Assembly: GCA_003228965.1 (NCBI GenBank)
Contig: QIGP01000136.1
Span: 1-11,039, forward strand
Length of the DNA: 11,039 nt
Source of the DNA: Gammaproteobacteria bacterium
GTDB lineage: Bacteria > Pseudomonadota > Gammaproteobacteria > Steroidobacterales > SZUA-146
Reading direction: 5' to 3'
The notes under the pieces are model-generated. The model made no database searches. It saw only the letters and a list, made by a program, of their open reading frames with translations, and was not told the origin of the DNA. Numbering within the stretch: position 1 is the stretch's first letter; every line of letters starts with the position of its first letter. The translations under genes were made by a program, and so were the position numbers. Positions 1 to 7,238 of this stretch are shown here, one piece after another.

Positions 1-1
1 A

Positions 2-181
2 ATTGAGCGGGCATTTGCTCACATGATGATTGGCAAAGAAGCCCTGTTTGAGCACAAGGCCGGAGAAATCATGGCTGAGGAGCTGCGGCTGGCACAAGCT
101 GATCTTGGTGAAATTACAGGTAGAGTCACCAGCGATGATTTGCTGGGACATATTTTCTCAAGTTTTTGTATAGGGAAGTAA
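2..181 (+). CDS. mnmE: MnmE, tRNA uridine-5-carboxymethylaminomethyl modification GTPase (3' end only)
   Basis: The frame is open from base 2 and ends at TAA 179-181, giving the last 59 residues of the protein. It contains [20 protein letters not shown] and ends in [13 protein letters not shown]. The terminal FCIGK motif, with its conserved cysteine, is the hallmark C-terminus of MnmE/TrmE. In this family the C-terminal helical domain packs around the G domain, and the enzyme works with MnmG to place a carboxymethylaminomethyl group on U34 of certain tRNAs, using a GTPase cycle, FAD and a folate one-carbon donor. The G domain lies outside the window. Its partner mnmG is about 3 kb downstream on the same strand. 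The last 56 bases overlap the convergent end of the decayed GGDEF gene. Identification is very secure. Confidence 0.96.
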   Translation: MERAFAHMMIGKEALFEHKAGEIMAEELRLAQADLGEITGRVTSDDLLGHIFSSFCIGK

Positions 182-586
182 CAGGATACTGCGCGCCCGC
201 AGCTGTCTGGTTTCGGTGTGATCCAAACGGCCCGATGACAATATTGGTCACTGTGGCGTCGCTGACTTCATCCTCAATTTCGACCTCCTGAAACTGCTTG
301 TCTGCGGCGATCCGGTTGTGTCCCAAATGTTTGGCTTCGTAAAGCGCAGTGTCCGACCGGCGTAGAGTTTCTTCTATAGTTTCGCCGGGCACGTACTGAC
401 TGACTCCGGCCGAAAGCGTGACTCGAAAGATTTCATCGAAAGAGGCTTCTTCGGTCACTTTGCGAATTCGTTCAGCACAGCGCATCGCACCTGCGAGTGG
501 TGTGTCTGGTAACACAATAACGCCATGAAGAAGCGTTTGAGTATTAACGATTGTTTGGGGTCATCGTTTGGAAATATTCCGAGCAT
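126..586 (-). pseudogene. Internally deleted diguanylate cyclase (GGDEF) remnant
   Basis: Two pieces of one gene appear to be joined out of frame. Reading leftward from ATG 584-586, the first frame begins MLGIFPNDDPKQSLILKRFF followed by MALLCY. That resembles the juxtamembrane start of membrane-bound diguanylate cyclases. It stops at TGA 455-457. From about base 525 a different frame, open from 560 down to 126, reads VIVLPDTPLAGAMRCAERIR, then TLSAGVS and SDTALYEAKHLGHNR. This is the second half of a GGDEF domain, including the typical AGVS strand and the final ALYxAKxxGxNR helix. The GGDEF active-site motif, the inhibitory-site region and all central membrane segments are missing, so c-di-GMP synthesis is not possible. 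The tail after the GGDEF fold runs 56 bases into mnmE on the opposite strand. The C-terminal piece is certain. That the N-terminal piece belongs to the same gene is inference. Confidence 0.75.
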
Positions 587-616
587 GGCGACCAACAGGT
601 ACCTTCACAAGTTATC

Positions 617-634
617 TGGGATGTGAGCATCCCA
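617..634. repeat. Perfect 7-bp hairpin in the gap after the ABC gene
   Basis: TGGGATG and CATCCCA flank a four-base loop. It sits 52 bases after the stop of the leftward ABC ATPase gene. No T-run follows on either strand, so intrinsic termination is doubtful. It could be a transcript-end stabilising hairpin or simply a scar of the deletion that removed neighbouring genes. Confidence 0.4.
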
Positions 635-685
635 AGTCGGCTTTGGAAAAGGTGAGATCGGGGTCTCAAAGGTTGGCCTGTCTAC

Positions 686-1417
686 CTAAGCCAGCCCTCG
701 CTCACTACCAATCAGCTGAATGAACGCGTCTTCCAGTGAATCGCAACCTGACTGCTCCCGAAGTTGATCGATGCTGCCTTCAGCGGCGATGGTGCCGCTT
801 GCAATAATAACGGCGTGGTCGCAAAGGGCACCGACTTCCTGCATGACGTGACTGGAAAACAAAACGCATTTTCCCTGGTCTTTAAGCGTGTTAACAATTC
901 GGCGTAGCGAGCGGGTGGCCATGACGTCGAGACCGTTGGTGGGTTCGTCGAGCAGAATGTTTTGCGGCTCGTGTATGAGGGCTCGAGCCAGCGCTACCTT
1001 GGTGCGTTGTCCTTGAGAAAATCCTTTGGCGCGACGCTCCATGATGTCGTTCATTTCCAATAACTCGGCCAGTTCTTCAATGCGACGTTTAATCACGTCG
1101 GTACTCAGACCGTAGAGTTTGCCAAAGTAGCTAATGTTTTCACGCGCGCTCAAATTCGGGTATATGCCAGGGTTATGGGTAAACACGCCCATGCGATGGC
1201 GCGCGTCCAGCGGATGGGTAGTTACGTCGATTGAGTCGATCAACGCTGTTCCGGCGTCAGGCTTTAATATGGTGTACAACATGCGCAAAGTGGTCGATTT
1301 CCCGGCGCCGTTGGGACCAAGCAAGCCTGTGATAACACCGTCGCCCGCGCTGAAACTAACGTCTTTGACGGCATCTACTGTGCCAAAGGATTTTTTTAAC
1401 TGTTTGGCAACAATCAC
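686..1417 (-). CDS. NatA-like ABC transporter ATP-binding protein, orphan
   Basis: This 243-residue protein is an ABC ATPase of the NatA/CcmA-like exporter class, a cytoplasmic subunit that would power a membrane permease. Visible motifs are Walker A GPNGAGKS (34-41), signature FSQGQ (133-137) in place of LSGGQ, Walker B NILLDEP with the following TNGLD D-loop (153-164), and the switch histidine in SSH (190). The Q-loop position carries histidine (FTHNPGIYPNL, 79-89) instead of glutamine, a substitution tolerated in NatA-type proteins. The start is GTG 1415-1417, which overlaps the upstream TGA stop as GTGA. An AGGA lies about 9 bases ahead, so translation is probably coupled to the peptidase gene. 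In this family a NatB-type or ABC-2 permease gene normally follows. Here only about 100 bp separate the stop from the GGDEF remnant. The substrate cannot be inferred. The family assignment is secure. Confidence 0.92.
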   Translation of the reverse strand: MIVAKQLKKSFGTVDAVKDVSFSAGDGVITGLLGPNGAGKSTTLRMLYTILKPDAGTALIDSIDVTTHPLDARHRMGVFTHNPGIYPNLSARENISYFGKLYGLSTDVIKRRIEELAELLEMNDIMERRAKGFSQGQRTKVALARALIHEPQNILLDEPTNGLDVMATRSLRRIVNTLKDQGKCVLFSSHVMQEVGALCDHAVIIASGTIAAEGSIDQLREQSGCDSLEDAFIQLIGSERGLA

Positions 1418-2928
1418 GGTTTAGGTCCTGAAGGGCTGACGAAAAAAGGAGCCGGGCGCTGTACGTCAAGGCACTTGACTTCCAGCCCGGTGTGGTCTGC
1501 GGTGCGCACAAAATCGGCCAGCAGCCGTGGCATGCAGCCAACCTGAATTTGGCCATGGCCTTGACCGGGCAGAGTAATGGCTCGTGCGTTCTGCAAGTAG
1601 TTGGCCGCCCGTGTGCCGTTAACAGGCGGGGTAACCGGGTCAACCTCGCCGGACAAAACGAGCACCGGGACTTCGCTTGCAAACGGCTGGGTAAAATCAT
1701 CGTCGATGGGCCCTTGCGGCCAGACCTTGCAGGTTTCAACCAGCCCTTTGTAGGCGAGATCGCCCATATAGGCCGCCTTGAGAAGCTCACTGTCGATGTT
1801 GTCGACGTCGTAAAATGGAACATCTTCAGCACACACAACGCTATTGTGCATACCGTTTGCCAGTGATTCCGACAGGTTTTCCATGTTGAGTAGCGCTTGC
1901 GAAGCTAGTGGCTGGTAGTTGCCTTTGTCGGCTTCATCGATCATTAGAGGAAGAAGGGCCGCAGTTTCTGGCGAGTAACTCATGAGTCGTACGGCCATTA
2001 GTAGTTCGCCATAGCCAAATGTGGTGGCAATTTTCTCACCGTTAATGGGATCGACAATTTCAAGCTCGAGTCCGTCAGCACGCGTTTGTTCAAGCAGCCT
2101 GGAAAACTTGGATGAAACATCGCCAAACGCCAGGTGACAATCGCTCTGGTTGACGCAGCGGTTAAAAATCATATCCAGTGCGCGTTGAGCGTCGGTTGCA
2201 ATGCCAGGTCCTAATGGTATATCTACAGGAACAACGCCGTCGAGTACGACGGTGCGCGTGTGTTGCGGGTAGCGCCTTAAATAGTGTTGCGCTACCCGGG
2301 TGCCGTAGGACACGCCGTAAATATCAAGTTGCTCGTAGCCAAACGCCTCGCGCACTTTGTCGAGGTCGTTGACGGCTGCGCTGGTGGTGTAGAACTTTAC
2401 ATCATCGCCAAGTTTGGTCAGGCACTGTTGAGCAACTTTGCGTACGACTTCTGGTTGGAAAGAATTAGGATCAACCTCGTCCTCGTCCACGTCTTCGTTG
2501 TCGCAACTTTGCCGGTTGGAGCGACCGGTACCGCGCTGGTCCACCAGAATAATGTCGCGCTCACGGCGTACGCGTTCAAAGGCGCCGCGCAGGCTTACGT
2601 AGCCCTCGGTAGAACTTTGACCGGGGCCACCTGCAATAAAGGTGAACGCGCTTGCTTCGGCGGTGCGGGCAAGGGCAGGAACTTTGGCGACAAACAGTGT
2701 GATGGTTTTGCCTTCGGGTTTCGCCGGATTCAGGGGTACCTCAAGCTCCGCGCACAGTGCTTTGGTTCTACTAAATCCACCAAATCCCTCGATGCGGCAC
2801 TCTGTCAATTCAAGATGTGTTGTCGGGTCGGCCGCGGGTTCTTGGCAACCGGTGGCCAATAAAAACAGGGCTGATACGGCGAAAACCGCGCGATAGGGTG
2901 CCGAGCGATAGTGGCTCAAAGGGTGCAT
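1414..2928 (-). CDS. Lipid-anchored alpha/beta hydrolase, S33 tripeptidyl-aminopeptidase type
   Basis: The protein has 504 residues. A lipoprotein signal peptide with hydrophobic core AVFAVSALFLLATGC puts the lipidated cysteine at 28. Gln follows it, so Lol rules predict outer-membrane sorting. The mature part is an alpha/beta hydrolase of peptidase family S33 with a TAP-like C-terminal segment. It shows oxyanion-loop motif AGGPGQS (99-105), VDQRGTGRS (129-137), nucleophile Ser207 in GVSYG, Asp430 in SGEVDPVTPP and His458 in GQGHGQ, a complete triad. Multiple cysteines (142/169, 258/264, 366/400, 465/486) suggest disulfides in the periplasm. The likely role is removal of short peptides from N-termini, probably scavenging; the substrate is unknown. 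The gene is first in a two-gene leftward unit with the ABC ATPase, sharing a 4-base overlap. The start ATG is the only one that gives a full signal peptide. Confidence 0.9.
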   Translation of the reverse strand: MHPLSHYRSAPYRAVFAVSALFLLATGCQEPAADPTTHLELTECRIEGFGGFSRTKALCAELEVPLNPAKPEGKTITLFVAKVPALARTAEASAFTFIAGGPGQSSTEGYVSLRGAFERVRRERDIILVDQRGTGRSNRQSCDNEDVDEDEVDPNSFQPEVVRKVAQQCLTKLGDDVKFYTTSAAVNDLDKVREAFGYEQLDIYGVSYGTRVAQHYLRRYPQHTRTVVLDGVVPVDIPLGPGIATDAQRALDMIFNRCVNQSDCHLAFGDVSSKFSRLLEQTRADGLELEIVDPINGEKIATTFGYGELLMAVRLMSYSPETAALLPLMIDEADKGNYQPLASQALLNMENLSESLANGMHNSVVCAEDVPFYDVDNIDSELLKAAYMGDLAYKGLVETCKVWPQGPIDDDFTQPFASEVPVLVLSGEVDPVTPPVNGTRAANYLQNARAITLPGQGHGQIQVGCMPRLLADFVRTADHTGLEVKCLDVQRPAPFFVSPSGPKP

Positions 2929-2977
2929 ATAGGGGCTTCAATTGATAAAAACGGCCTAAGTTTACACTACAGCGCGA

Positions 2978-3006
2978 TTGGTATGTCCTGGTTGGAGTCT
3001 TATAAT
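2978..3006 (+). promoter_or_regulatory. Sigma70 promoter toward mnmG
   Basis: A perfect -10 TATAAT (3001-3006) lies 17 bases after TTGGTA (2978-2983), which matches 4 of 6 positions of the -35 consensus. Start of transcription would fall near 3013, leaving a 5' leader of roughly 190 bases before the mnmG start at 3201. This promoter gives mnmG expression independent of mnmE. No equally good promoter for the divergent peptidase gene (start 2928) could be picked by eye. Confidence 0.6.
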
Positions 3007-3200
3007 GGCTTCCGGACTGGCGATTTTTCCACCAATTTTTTACACTACCGCGCCGAGGTTCAGGGCAGACACCTTACGGGTCGATTGCAATTACAGAGGT
3101 TCAGCGTATTTGCCGAACAGGGCCGAGCTACGAAAGTGCGGCGTAAAGGGTAGGATATACAGGTGCCCTACAGCGCCAGGCAATAATTAAGGTAAACAGA

Positions 3201-5066
3201 ATGATTCATGCGTTTGATGTAATTGTGGTCGGAGGCGGCCACGCCGGTACCGAAGCCAGTTTGGCGGCGGCGCGCATGGGTGCGCGTACACTATTGCTCA
3301 CGCAAAACATCGAAACGCTGGGTCAGATGAGCTGTAACCCGGCCATTGGCGGTATCGGCAAAGGTCACCTCACCAAAGAAATTGACGCTCTGGGGGGTGC
3401 CATGGCCAAAGCGGCTGACCTTGCCGGTATTCAGTTTCGCATGCTCAACGCGAGTAAAGGCCCGGCTGTTCGCGCGACGCGTGCTCAGGCCGACCGTGCG
3501 CTTTACCGACAAGCCATCCGACAAACACTCGAAAACACGTCGAACCTGACAATATTTCAGCAAAGTGTTGACGATTTACTGATTGAGAACGACCGCGTGC
3601 GTGGCGTAGTAACACAAATGGGGCTTGAGTTTGTAGCGAGCGCTGTTGTGCTTACTGTGGGCACGTTCCTTGGCGGCAAAATTCACATCGGTCGCAGTAA
3701 CTTTTCCGGAGGTCGCGCCGGGGATCCTGCGTCTATCAGCCTTGCGGCTCGTTTGCGAGAGCTGCCGTTCAATGTGGAGCGACTCAAAACGGGAACGCCT
3801 CCCAGAATCGATGGTCGTTCTATCGATTTTTCCAAAATGACGCCACAACCTGGCGACACACCGCTTCCGGTGTTTTCATTTGTTGGCAGCGTTGACGACC
3901 ATCCTCGTCAGGTGCCCTGTTACCTCACTGCAACGAACGAACGCACTCACGACATTATTCGAGCGTCCATTCCCGATTCGCCTATGTACAGCGGCGCCAT
4001 CGACGGCGTAGGCCCTCGGTATTGTCCTTCGGTCGAAGATAAAATCATGCGTTTTAGCGAACGTACCTCGCACCAGATTTTTGTAGAGCCTGAAGGCCTT
4101 ACGGTCAACGAATACTACCCCAACGGCATATCCACCAGTCTGCCTTACTCCGCTCAGCTTGAGTTCGTTCATACCATTGTGGGCTTTGAACACGCGCACA
4201 TTACGCGCCCGGGTTACGCCATCGAGTACGACTTTTTTGACCCTCGCGGTTTGCATCACTCGCTTGAAACCAAGTACATCAGCGGGTTGTTTTTTGCCGG
4301 TCAAATTAACGGAACCACTGGCTACGAAGAGGCGGCTGCGCAGGGTTTGCTTGCGGGCATAAACGCGGCTCTTCGCGTTGCCGACAAAGACCCCTGGTAT
4401 CCACGGCGTGACGAAGCGTACCTTGGGGTGTTGGTTGATGACCTGGTGACTCAAGGCACACAAGAGCCGTATCGCATGTTCACGTCTCGCGCCGAATACC
4501 GTTTGATTCTACGCGAAGACAACGCCGATCTTCGGTTAACCTCGATTGGTCGTGAACTTGGACTGGTTGACGATGCTCGCTGGCAGGCGTTCAGTATCAA
4601 ACGCGATGCGATCGAGCGTGAGACAGCTCGCCTTGCAGCGCTCACAGTACATCCGCACGCCCTTAGCGAAGAGCAAAAAACCCGGTTTTTCGACGGCGGG
4701 ATGGGTCGCGAAGCCAAGGCGCTTGAGCTACTCAAACGACCTGAAATGAATTACGAGAGAGTGACGTCTATTAAAAGCGTTGGTGAACCTGTCAGCGATC
4801 CTCAGGTTGCCGAGCAAATCGAGATTCAGGCGCGCTACGCGGGTTACATCGTGCGACAACAAACCGAAATTGCGCGGCACCGCAAGAATGAATGCTTAAA
4901 AATTCCGGGGTCGGTGAACTACGATCACGTGAACGGGTTGTCGAATGAAGCCAGGCAAAAACTAAAACAGGTGTTACCTGAAACGCTGGGTCAGGCAGGG
5001 CGCATTGCCGGCATGACTCCGGCGGCATTGTCGTTGTTGTTGGTACACCTTAAAAAATCGGCTTGA
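3201..5066 (+). CDS. mnmG: MnmG (GidA), FAD-dependent tRNA U34 carboxymethylaminomethyl-modification subunit
   Basis: The protein has 621 residues, close to the ~629 usual in gammaproteobacteria, and is complete. It binds FAD and NADH and, with MnmE, forms the complex that makes (c)mnm5U34 in tRNAs reading NNA/NNG codons. The dinucleotide-binding motif GGGHAGTEA is at 11-19. The two catalytic cysteines are present: Cys45 in [16 protein letters not shown] and Cys275 in [11 protein letters not shown]. Both sit two positions before Cys47 and Cys277 of the E. coli enzyme. The second GidA signature [13 protein letters not shown] is also intact. ATG 3201 is preceded by AAGG at 3189-3192 with 8 bases spacing. 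It is separated from mnmE by a leftward three-gene block, and rsmG does not follow. Nothing suggests loss of function. Confidence 0.98.
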   Translation: MIHAFDVIVVGGGHAGTEASLAAARMGARTLLLTQNIETLGQMSCNPAIGGIGKGHLTKEIDALGGAMAKAADLAGIQFRMLNASKGPAVRATRAQADRALYRQAIRQTLENTSNLTIFQQSVDDLLIENDRVRGVVTQMGLEFVASAVVLTVGTFLGGKIHIGRSNFSGGRAGDPASISLAARLRELPFNVERLKTGTPPRIDGRSIDFSKMTPQPGDTPLPVFSFVGSVDDHPRQVPCYLTATNERTHDIIRASIPDSPMYSGAIDGVGPRYCPSVEDKIMRFSERTSHQIFVEPEGLTVNEYYPNGISTSLPYSAQLEFVHTIVGFEHAHITRPGYAIEYDFFDPRGLHHSLETKYISGLFFAGQINGTTGYEEAAAQGLLAGINAALRVADKDPWYPRRDEAYLGVLVDDLVTQGTQEPYRMFTSRAEYRLILREDNADLRLTSIGRELGLVDDARWQAFSIKRDAIERETARLAALTVHPHALSEEQKTRFFDGGMGREAKALELLKRPEMNYERVTSIKSVGEPVSDPQVAEQIEIQARYAGYIVRQQTEIARHRKNECLKIPGSVNYDHVNGLSNEARQKLKQVLPETLGQAGRIAGMTPAALSLLLVHLKKSA

Positions 5067-5120
5067 GACTTTTCTAGCTCCCAAACAGCTTGTCTACCGG
5101 TCGGTCAAATCGCGGGAGCA

Positions 5121-5194
5121 GGCTTCAGGGCACCTCTAAAAACCCGTAAATCTCAATCTGCAAATCCCCGGGTTATTAGTGGTGCCTTGAAGCC
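5121..5194. repeat. 74-bp near-perfect palindrome after mnmG
   Basis: Arms 5121-5146 and 5169-5194 pair over 26 positions. The outer 14 bp are GGCTTCAGGGCACC against GGTGCCTTGAAGCC, with one G-T. Then comes a mismatch, four pairs (CTAA/TTAG), a mismatch, and AACCCG against CGGGTT. The loop is 22 bases. It starts 54 bases after the mnmG stop, but no T-run follows, so a simple intrinsic terminator is unlikely. The near-perfect symmetry suggests a small palindromic mobile element (MITE- or REP-like) or an mRNA 3'-end stabiliser. No clear target-site duplication was seen. The hairpin itself is directly visible; its nature is open. Confidence 0.65.
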
Positions 5195-5240
5195 GCTACA
5201 GTTATCGTTTAACCATGTTTCTTGTCTGGACCGAGTCCAT

Positions 5241-5282
5241 TTTAAGCGAATACATACCGCTTAAAGCTCGGGGAATCCCCGA
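5241..5282. repeat. Two adjacent inverted repeats upstream of the csp leader
   Basis: The first is a perfect 8-bp inverted repeat, TTTAAGCG (5241-5248) and CGCTTAAA (5258-5265), with a 9-base spacer. The second is a compact hairpin, TCGGGG-AAT-CCCCGA (5268-5282). Neither is followed by a clear T-run on the + strand. The first has the geometry of a protein-binding dyad in front of the cold shock gene. The second could be a weak terminator for mnmG read-through. Both roles are inference. Confidence 0.4.
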
Positions 5283-5297
5283 AGTAACCTTAAAAAA

Positions 5298-5492
5298 ACG
5301 GTACAGAAATCACACTCTGTCGACAAAATCGTATAGATAGCCCATAAACACTGGATTTTTCGTTACACCAGCGATGGAAAAAGGTACACTGGCATCGCTG
5401 GAAAGGCAGTGGGTTATTGTAAACTCGGTTTCGCCAGTGTTTGTTAATAGTAAGTTGGCGCGAGCCGGCTGATAGTATTTTAAGAGGATAGT
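5298..5492 (+). promoter_or_regulatory. Structured 5' leader of the cold shock gene, possible thermoswitch
   Basis: No gene lies in 5067-5492, and the last ~195 bases look like a long csp leader, as is usual for cspA-type genes. ACGGTACAGA at 5298-5307 resembles the enterobacterial cold box. Helix A is a perfect 9-bp pairing, CCAGCGATG (5368-5376) with CATCGCTGG (5393-5401). Its loop contains ACACTGG (5386-5392), which is complementary to CCAGTGT (5434-5440). A second ACACTGG at 5348-5354 can compete for the same partner. Helix A plus the loop pairing would form an H-type pseudoknot with no bases between the two stacked helices. The ribosome site AAGAGGA (5482-5488) lies just downstream. The pairings are seen; temperature control is inferred from the E. 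coli cspA precedent. The promoter was not located with confidence. Confidence 0.5.
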
Positions 5493-5702
5493 ATGTCAGA
5501 TTTAATTACGGGAACCGTTAAGTGGTTCAATGACGAGAAAGGTTTTGGTTTTATCGAGCGTGAAGGCGGCAAAGATGTATTCGTACACTTCAGCGCAATC
5601 AACGGCGACGGTCGTCGCTCACTTACCGAAGGCCAACAAGTCACCATGAAGGTTACTCAGGGTCAAAAAGGCCCACAAGCCGAAGAGGTAACGCCTCAAT
5701 AA
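5493..5702 (+). CDS. CspA-family cold shock protein
   Basis: A single cold-shock domain of 69 residues, the normal length. It opens [22 protein letters not shown]1 is KGFGFI (16-21) and RNP2 is VFVHF (29-33), with the conserved aromatic residues W11, F12, F18, F20, F30, H32 and F33 that stack on nucleic-acid bases. The family binds single-stranded RNA and DNA and acts as an RNA chaperone in the cytoplasm, melting mRNA structure at low temperature. ATG 5493 follows AAGAGGA at 5482-5488. The long structured leader and the immediate strong terminator make this a monocistronic unit. Which paralogue (cspA, cspD, cspE) cannot be told from sequence alone, and cold induction is likely but not proven. 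Confidence 0.96.
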   Translation: MSDLITGTVKWFNDEKGFGFIEREGGKDVFVHFSAINGDGRRSLTEGQQVTMKVTQGQKGPQAEEVTPQ

Positions 5703-5746
5703 GAATGGCTGTCTCGACGATACTGTTCGTTCGTAGATTAGTTAGG

Positions 5747-5781
5747 AAAAAGGTCGAGTCCGTAAGGGCTCGGCCTTTTTT
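5747..5781. terminator. Strong bidirectional intrinsic terminator
   Basis: AAAAAGGTCGAGTCC and GGGCTCGGCCTTTTT form a 15-pair stem (13 Watson-Crick pairs and 2 G-T) closed by a GTAA tetraloop and followed by a six-T run. It ends the csp transcript 45 bases after the stop. On the other strand the A-run becomes a five-T run, so it also suits the leftward DUF945 transcript that ends at 5922. Confidence 0.9.
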
Positions 5782-5849
5782 CTAGTTTTATCAGACCCTA
5801 TGCAAGCATGATTCTTGCTTAAACAAAAACTACCTCGGGGAGAATGACT

Positions 5850-5945
5850 ATGGCTGAAAACAAGACCAAAGAAACCGCACTAAGACGGGTATTTGTACGA
5901 TTGGCTTTTGTTTGTTCCGAATCAGAACGGCAACGGTACCGGTAA
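5850..5945 (+). pseudogene. 31-residue truncated reading frame with a good ribosome site
   Basis: ATG 5850 follows GGGGAGA (5837-5843) at a good distance. The frame starts MAENKTKET, continues ALRRVFVRLAF, and ends at TAA 5943-5945. The first residues resemble the N-terminus of DUF1801-type small proteins (often MAENKTKPT...), but the similarity stops after about nine residues. This suggests a gene whose body has been lost, leaving its translation start. The 3' end overlaps the convergent DUF945 gene by 24 bases. It could also be a genuine micro-protein gene or chance. The link to DUF1801 is recollection of family style, not a search result. Confidence 0.3.
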
Positions 5946-7238
5946 ATCGTTGAGTAAAAGTATGCCGTTCTTGTAGCTCACTTTAGCCTCATAAGCGCCA
6001 TCGCGCTGTTGTACAAATCCCATCATGGCCGCCATGGTCAGGCCACTTGCCAGTTCGGGCGAAACGGCGCTCAAAGCTTCAACCACAGTTTCCGGAATGA
6101 CTACATTGCCGCTGGCCTCACCATTGGCCATAGCGGCCTGAAGCGAATTACTGCCTTCAGGAAGCTTAACATCCAGGTCCATGCTCAGCGTTCCGTCACC
6201 TATTTGGACGTCGAATTTACTCAGGTTGAAACGGCCACCTTTCTCTAGCATTCGACTCATTGCGGCCATCATGGCGTCGGTGTCTACGGTGTCGCCTCCG
6301 TTGTCGGCCTGTAGTTTGCGCGATTCCAAAATAAAGTCGGAAAACGCGTCGGCATCAATGTCGTAGTTAGCGTCTAGTTCAATTCCTTCGATATCAACCG
6401 GAGCGTTGTTGACAGACCCTACGCTTAAACGTGAGGTGGCAATGGCACGACTGCCTTCGACGCCCAGCCCGCCACTACCCTTAATGTTGTTTACAGTGAC
6501 AGGGTCGTGGCCCATCGAAGCTGGTTGCGCAAGCACCAGTTTTTCAAGTGTCATAGAAGATTCGCTTTCACCAAACGCGAATCGGGTTTTCTTGAAGCTA
6601 CCTTCAATCGACAACGGTGTGGTTTCGATGCGGGACCCATTGCGGGTCAGATTGAGCGTGCCGATTGATCCCTCGTAACGGGTAGTGTCGCCGAAGTTGG
6701 CGGAGATGTCGGCTCCGTCCCATTTAATTTGAACGTCAGGACCAAGGTCGGGATTTACAATGGGGTCGGCGACAACACGCGCCCACTGGCCAGTTCCAAG
6801 CGACGAATATATTTTGACAGGAAGAGACACCAAAGTACCGTCGCTGTATTTCAGCGACAACGTGCTCTCAGTTTGGGCAATGGCCGGACGAAGGCCGCCG
6901 TGTGCAGGGCTGACCAGGGGGATGACACCATGCGTCGCCGTGGTGTCTACCAGCAAGCTTGGCAGTTGGGAGCTGTCCGTGTGTCCCCCAATGGCGTGCA
7001 ATACGGCGGCTATATCCGGCTCGGTTAACTTGAGCTCAACGGTTTGATCGCTGCTGAACCAGCCGCGGTCGAAGCTGTCGTCGATTAGTTCAAACGGCCC
7101 ACTATTAATGAACTGACCGTAGCCGGTTTCGGCTTTTTCGATGGACGATTCCACCAGGAAGCCGGTAACGCCGGGTGCGATAATGAAAATAAGCAGCGCA
7201 AGTACAACAGCAATTTTTACAAGCCTGGACATGGACAT
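5922..7238 (-). CDS. YdgA-like DUF945 family protein, membrane-anchored
   Basis: From the chosen start the protein has 438 residues. A positively charged N-terminus, MSMSRLVKIA, leads into one hydrophobic segment (VVLALLIFIIAPGVTGFLV). It is followed by ESSIEKAETGYGQFI and a long beta-rich periplasmic part with repeated strands. That layout, including the RGWFSSDQTVELKL stretch, fits the DUF945/YdgA family of inner-membrane-anchored periplasmic proteins. YdgA-like proteins have no firmly established biochemical role. The open frame extends up to 7334, but the extra 32 residues would precede the membrane anchor and have no ribosome site. ATG 7236-7238 has a GAG just ahead; ATG 7230-7232 is also possible. 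It is convergent with csp and divergent from the metallo-hydrolase gene. Confidence 0.8.
   Translation of the reverse strand: MSMSRLVKIAVVLALLIFIIAPGVTGFLVESSIEKAETGYGQFINSGPFELIDDSFDRGWFSSDQTVELKLTEPDIAAVLHAIGGHTDSSQLPSLLVDTTATHGVIPLVSPAHGGLRPAIAQTESTLSLKYSDGTLVSLPVKIYSSLGTGQWARVVADPIVNPDLGPDVQIKWDGADISANFGDTTRYEGSIGTLNLTRNGSRIETTPLSIEGSFKKTRFAFGESESSMTLEKLVLAQPASMGHDPVTVNNIKGSGGLGVEGSRAIATSRLSVGSVNNAPVDIEGIELDANYDIDADAFSDFILESRKLQADNGGDTVDTDAMMAAMSRMLEKGGRFNLSKFDVQIGDGTLSMDLDVKLPEGSNSLQAAMANGEASGNVVIPETVVEALSAVSPELASGLTMAAMMGFVQQRDGAYEAKVSYKNGILLLNDLPVPLPF

Noticed and set aside
1356..1838. 160-codon leftward frame overlapping the peptidase 3' half
   Set aside because: Same strand but another frame of the peptidase gene; rich in Ser/Arg/Pro with no domain features.
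2284..2862. 192-codon rightward open frame inside the peptidase gene
   Set aside because: Antisense to the lipoprotein peptidase with an intact catalytic triad; no ribosome site and no recognisable motif.
2911..3153. 80-codon rightward frame in the peptidase-mnmG gap
   Set aside because: It starts inside the peptidase gene, spans the sigma70 promoter, has no ribosome site, and its sequence is not protein-like. The gap is better read as promoter plus leader.
3876..4463. 195-codon leftward open frame inside mnmG
   Set aside because: It is fully antisense to a certain mnmG gene, has no domain-like sequence and is rich in residues typical of complementary-frame reading.
5121..5282. rsmG remnant or CRISPR-like repeats after mnmG
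   Set aside because: No frame in the gap reads like RsmG, and the inverted repeats are different from one another, not a spaced direct-repeat array.
5300..5340. Candidate csp promoter with TATAGA at 5332-5337
   Set aside because: Only 4 of 6 matches and no -35 at 16-18 bases; it would also remove the cold-box-like motif from the transcript.
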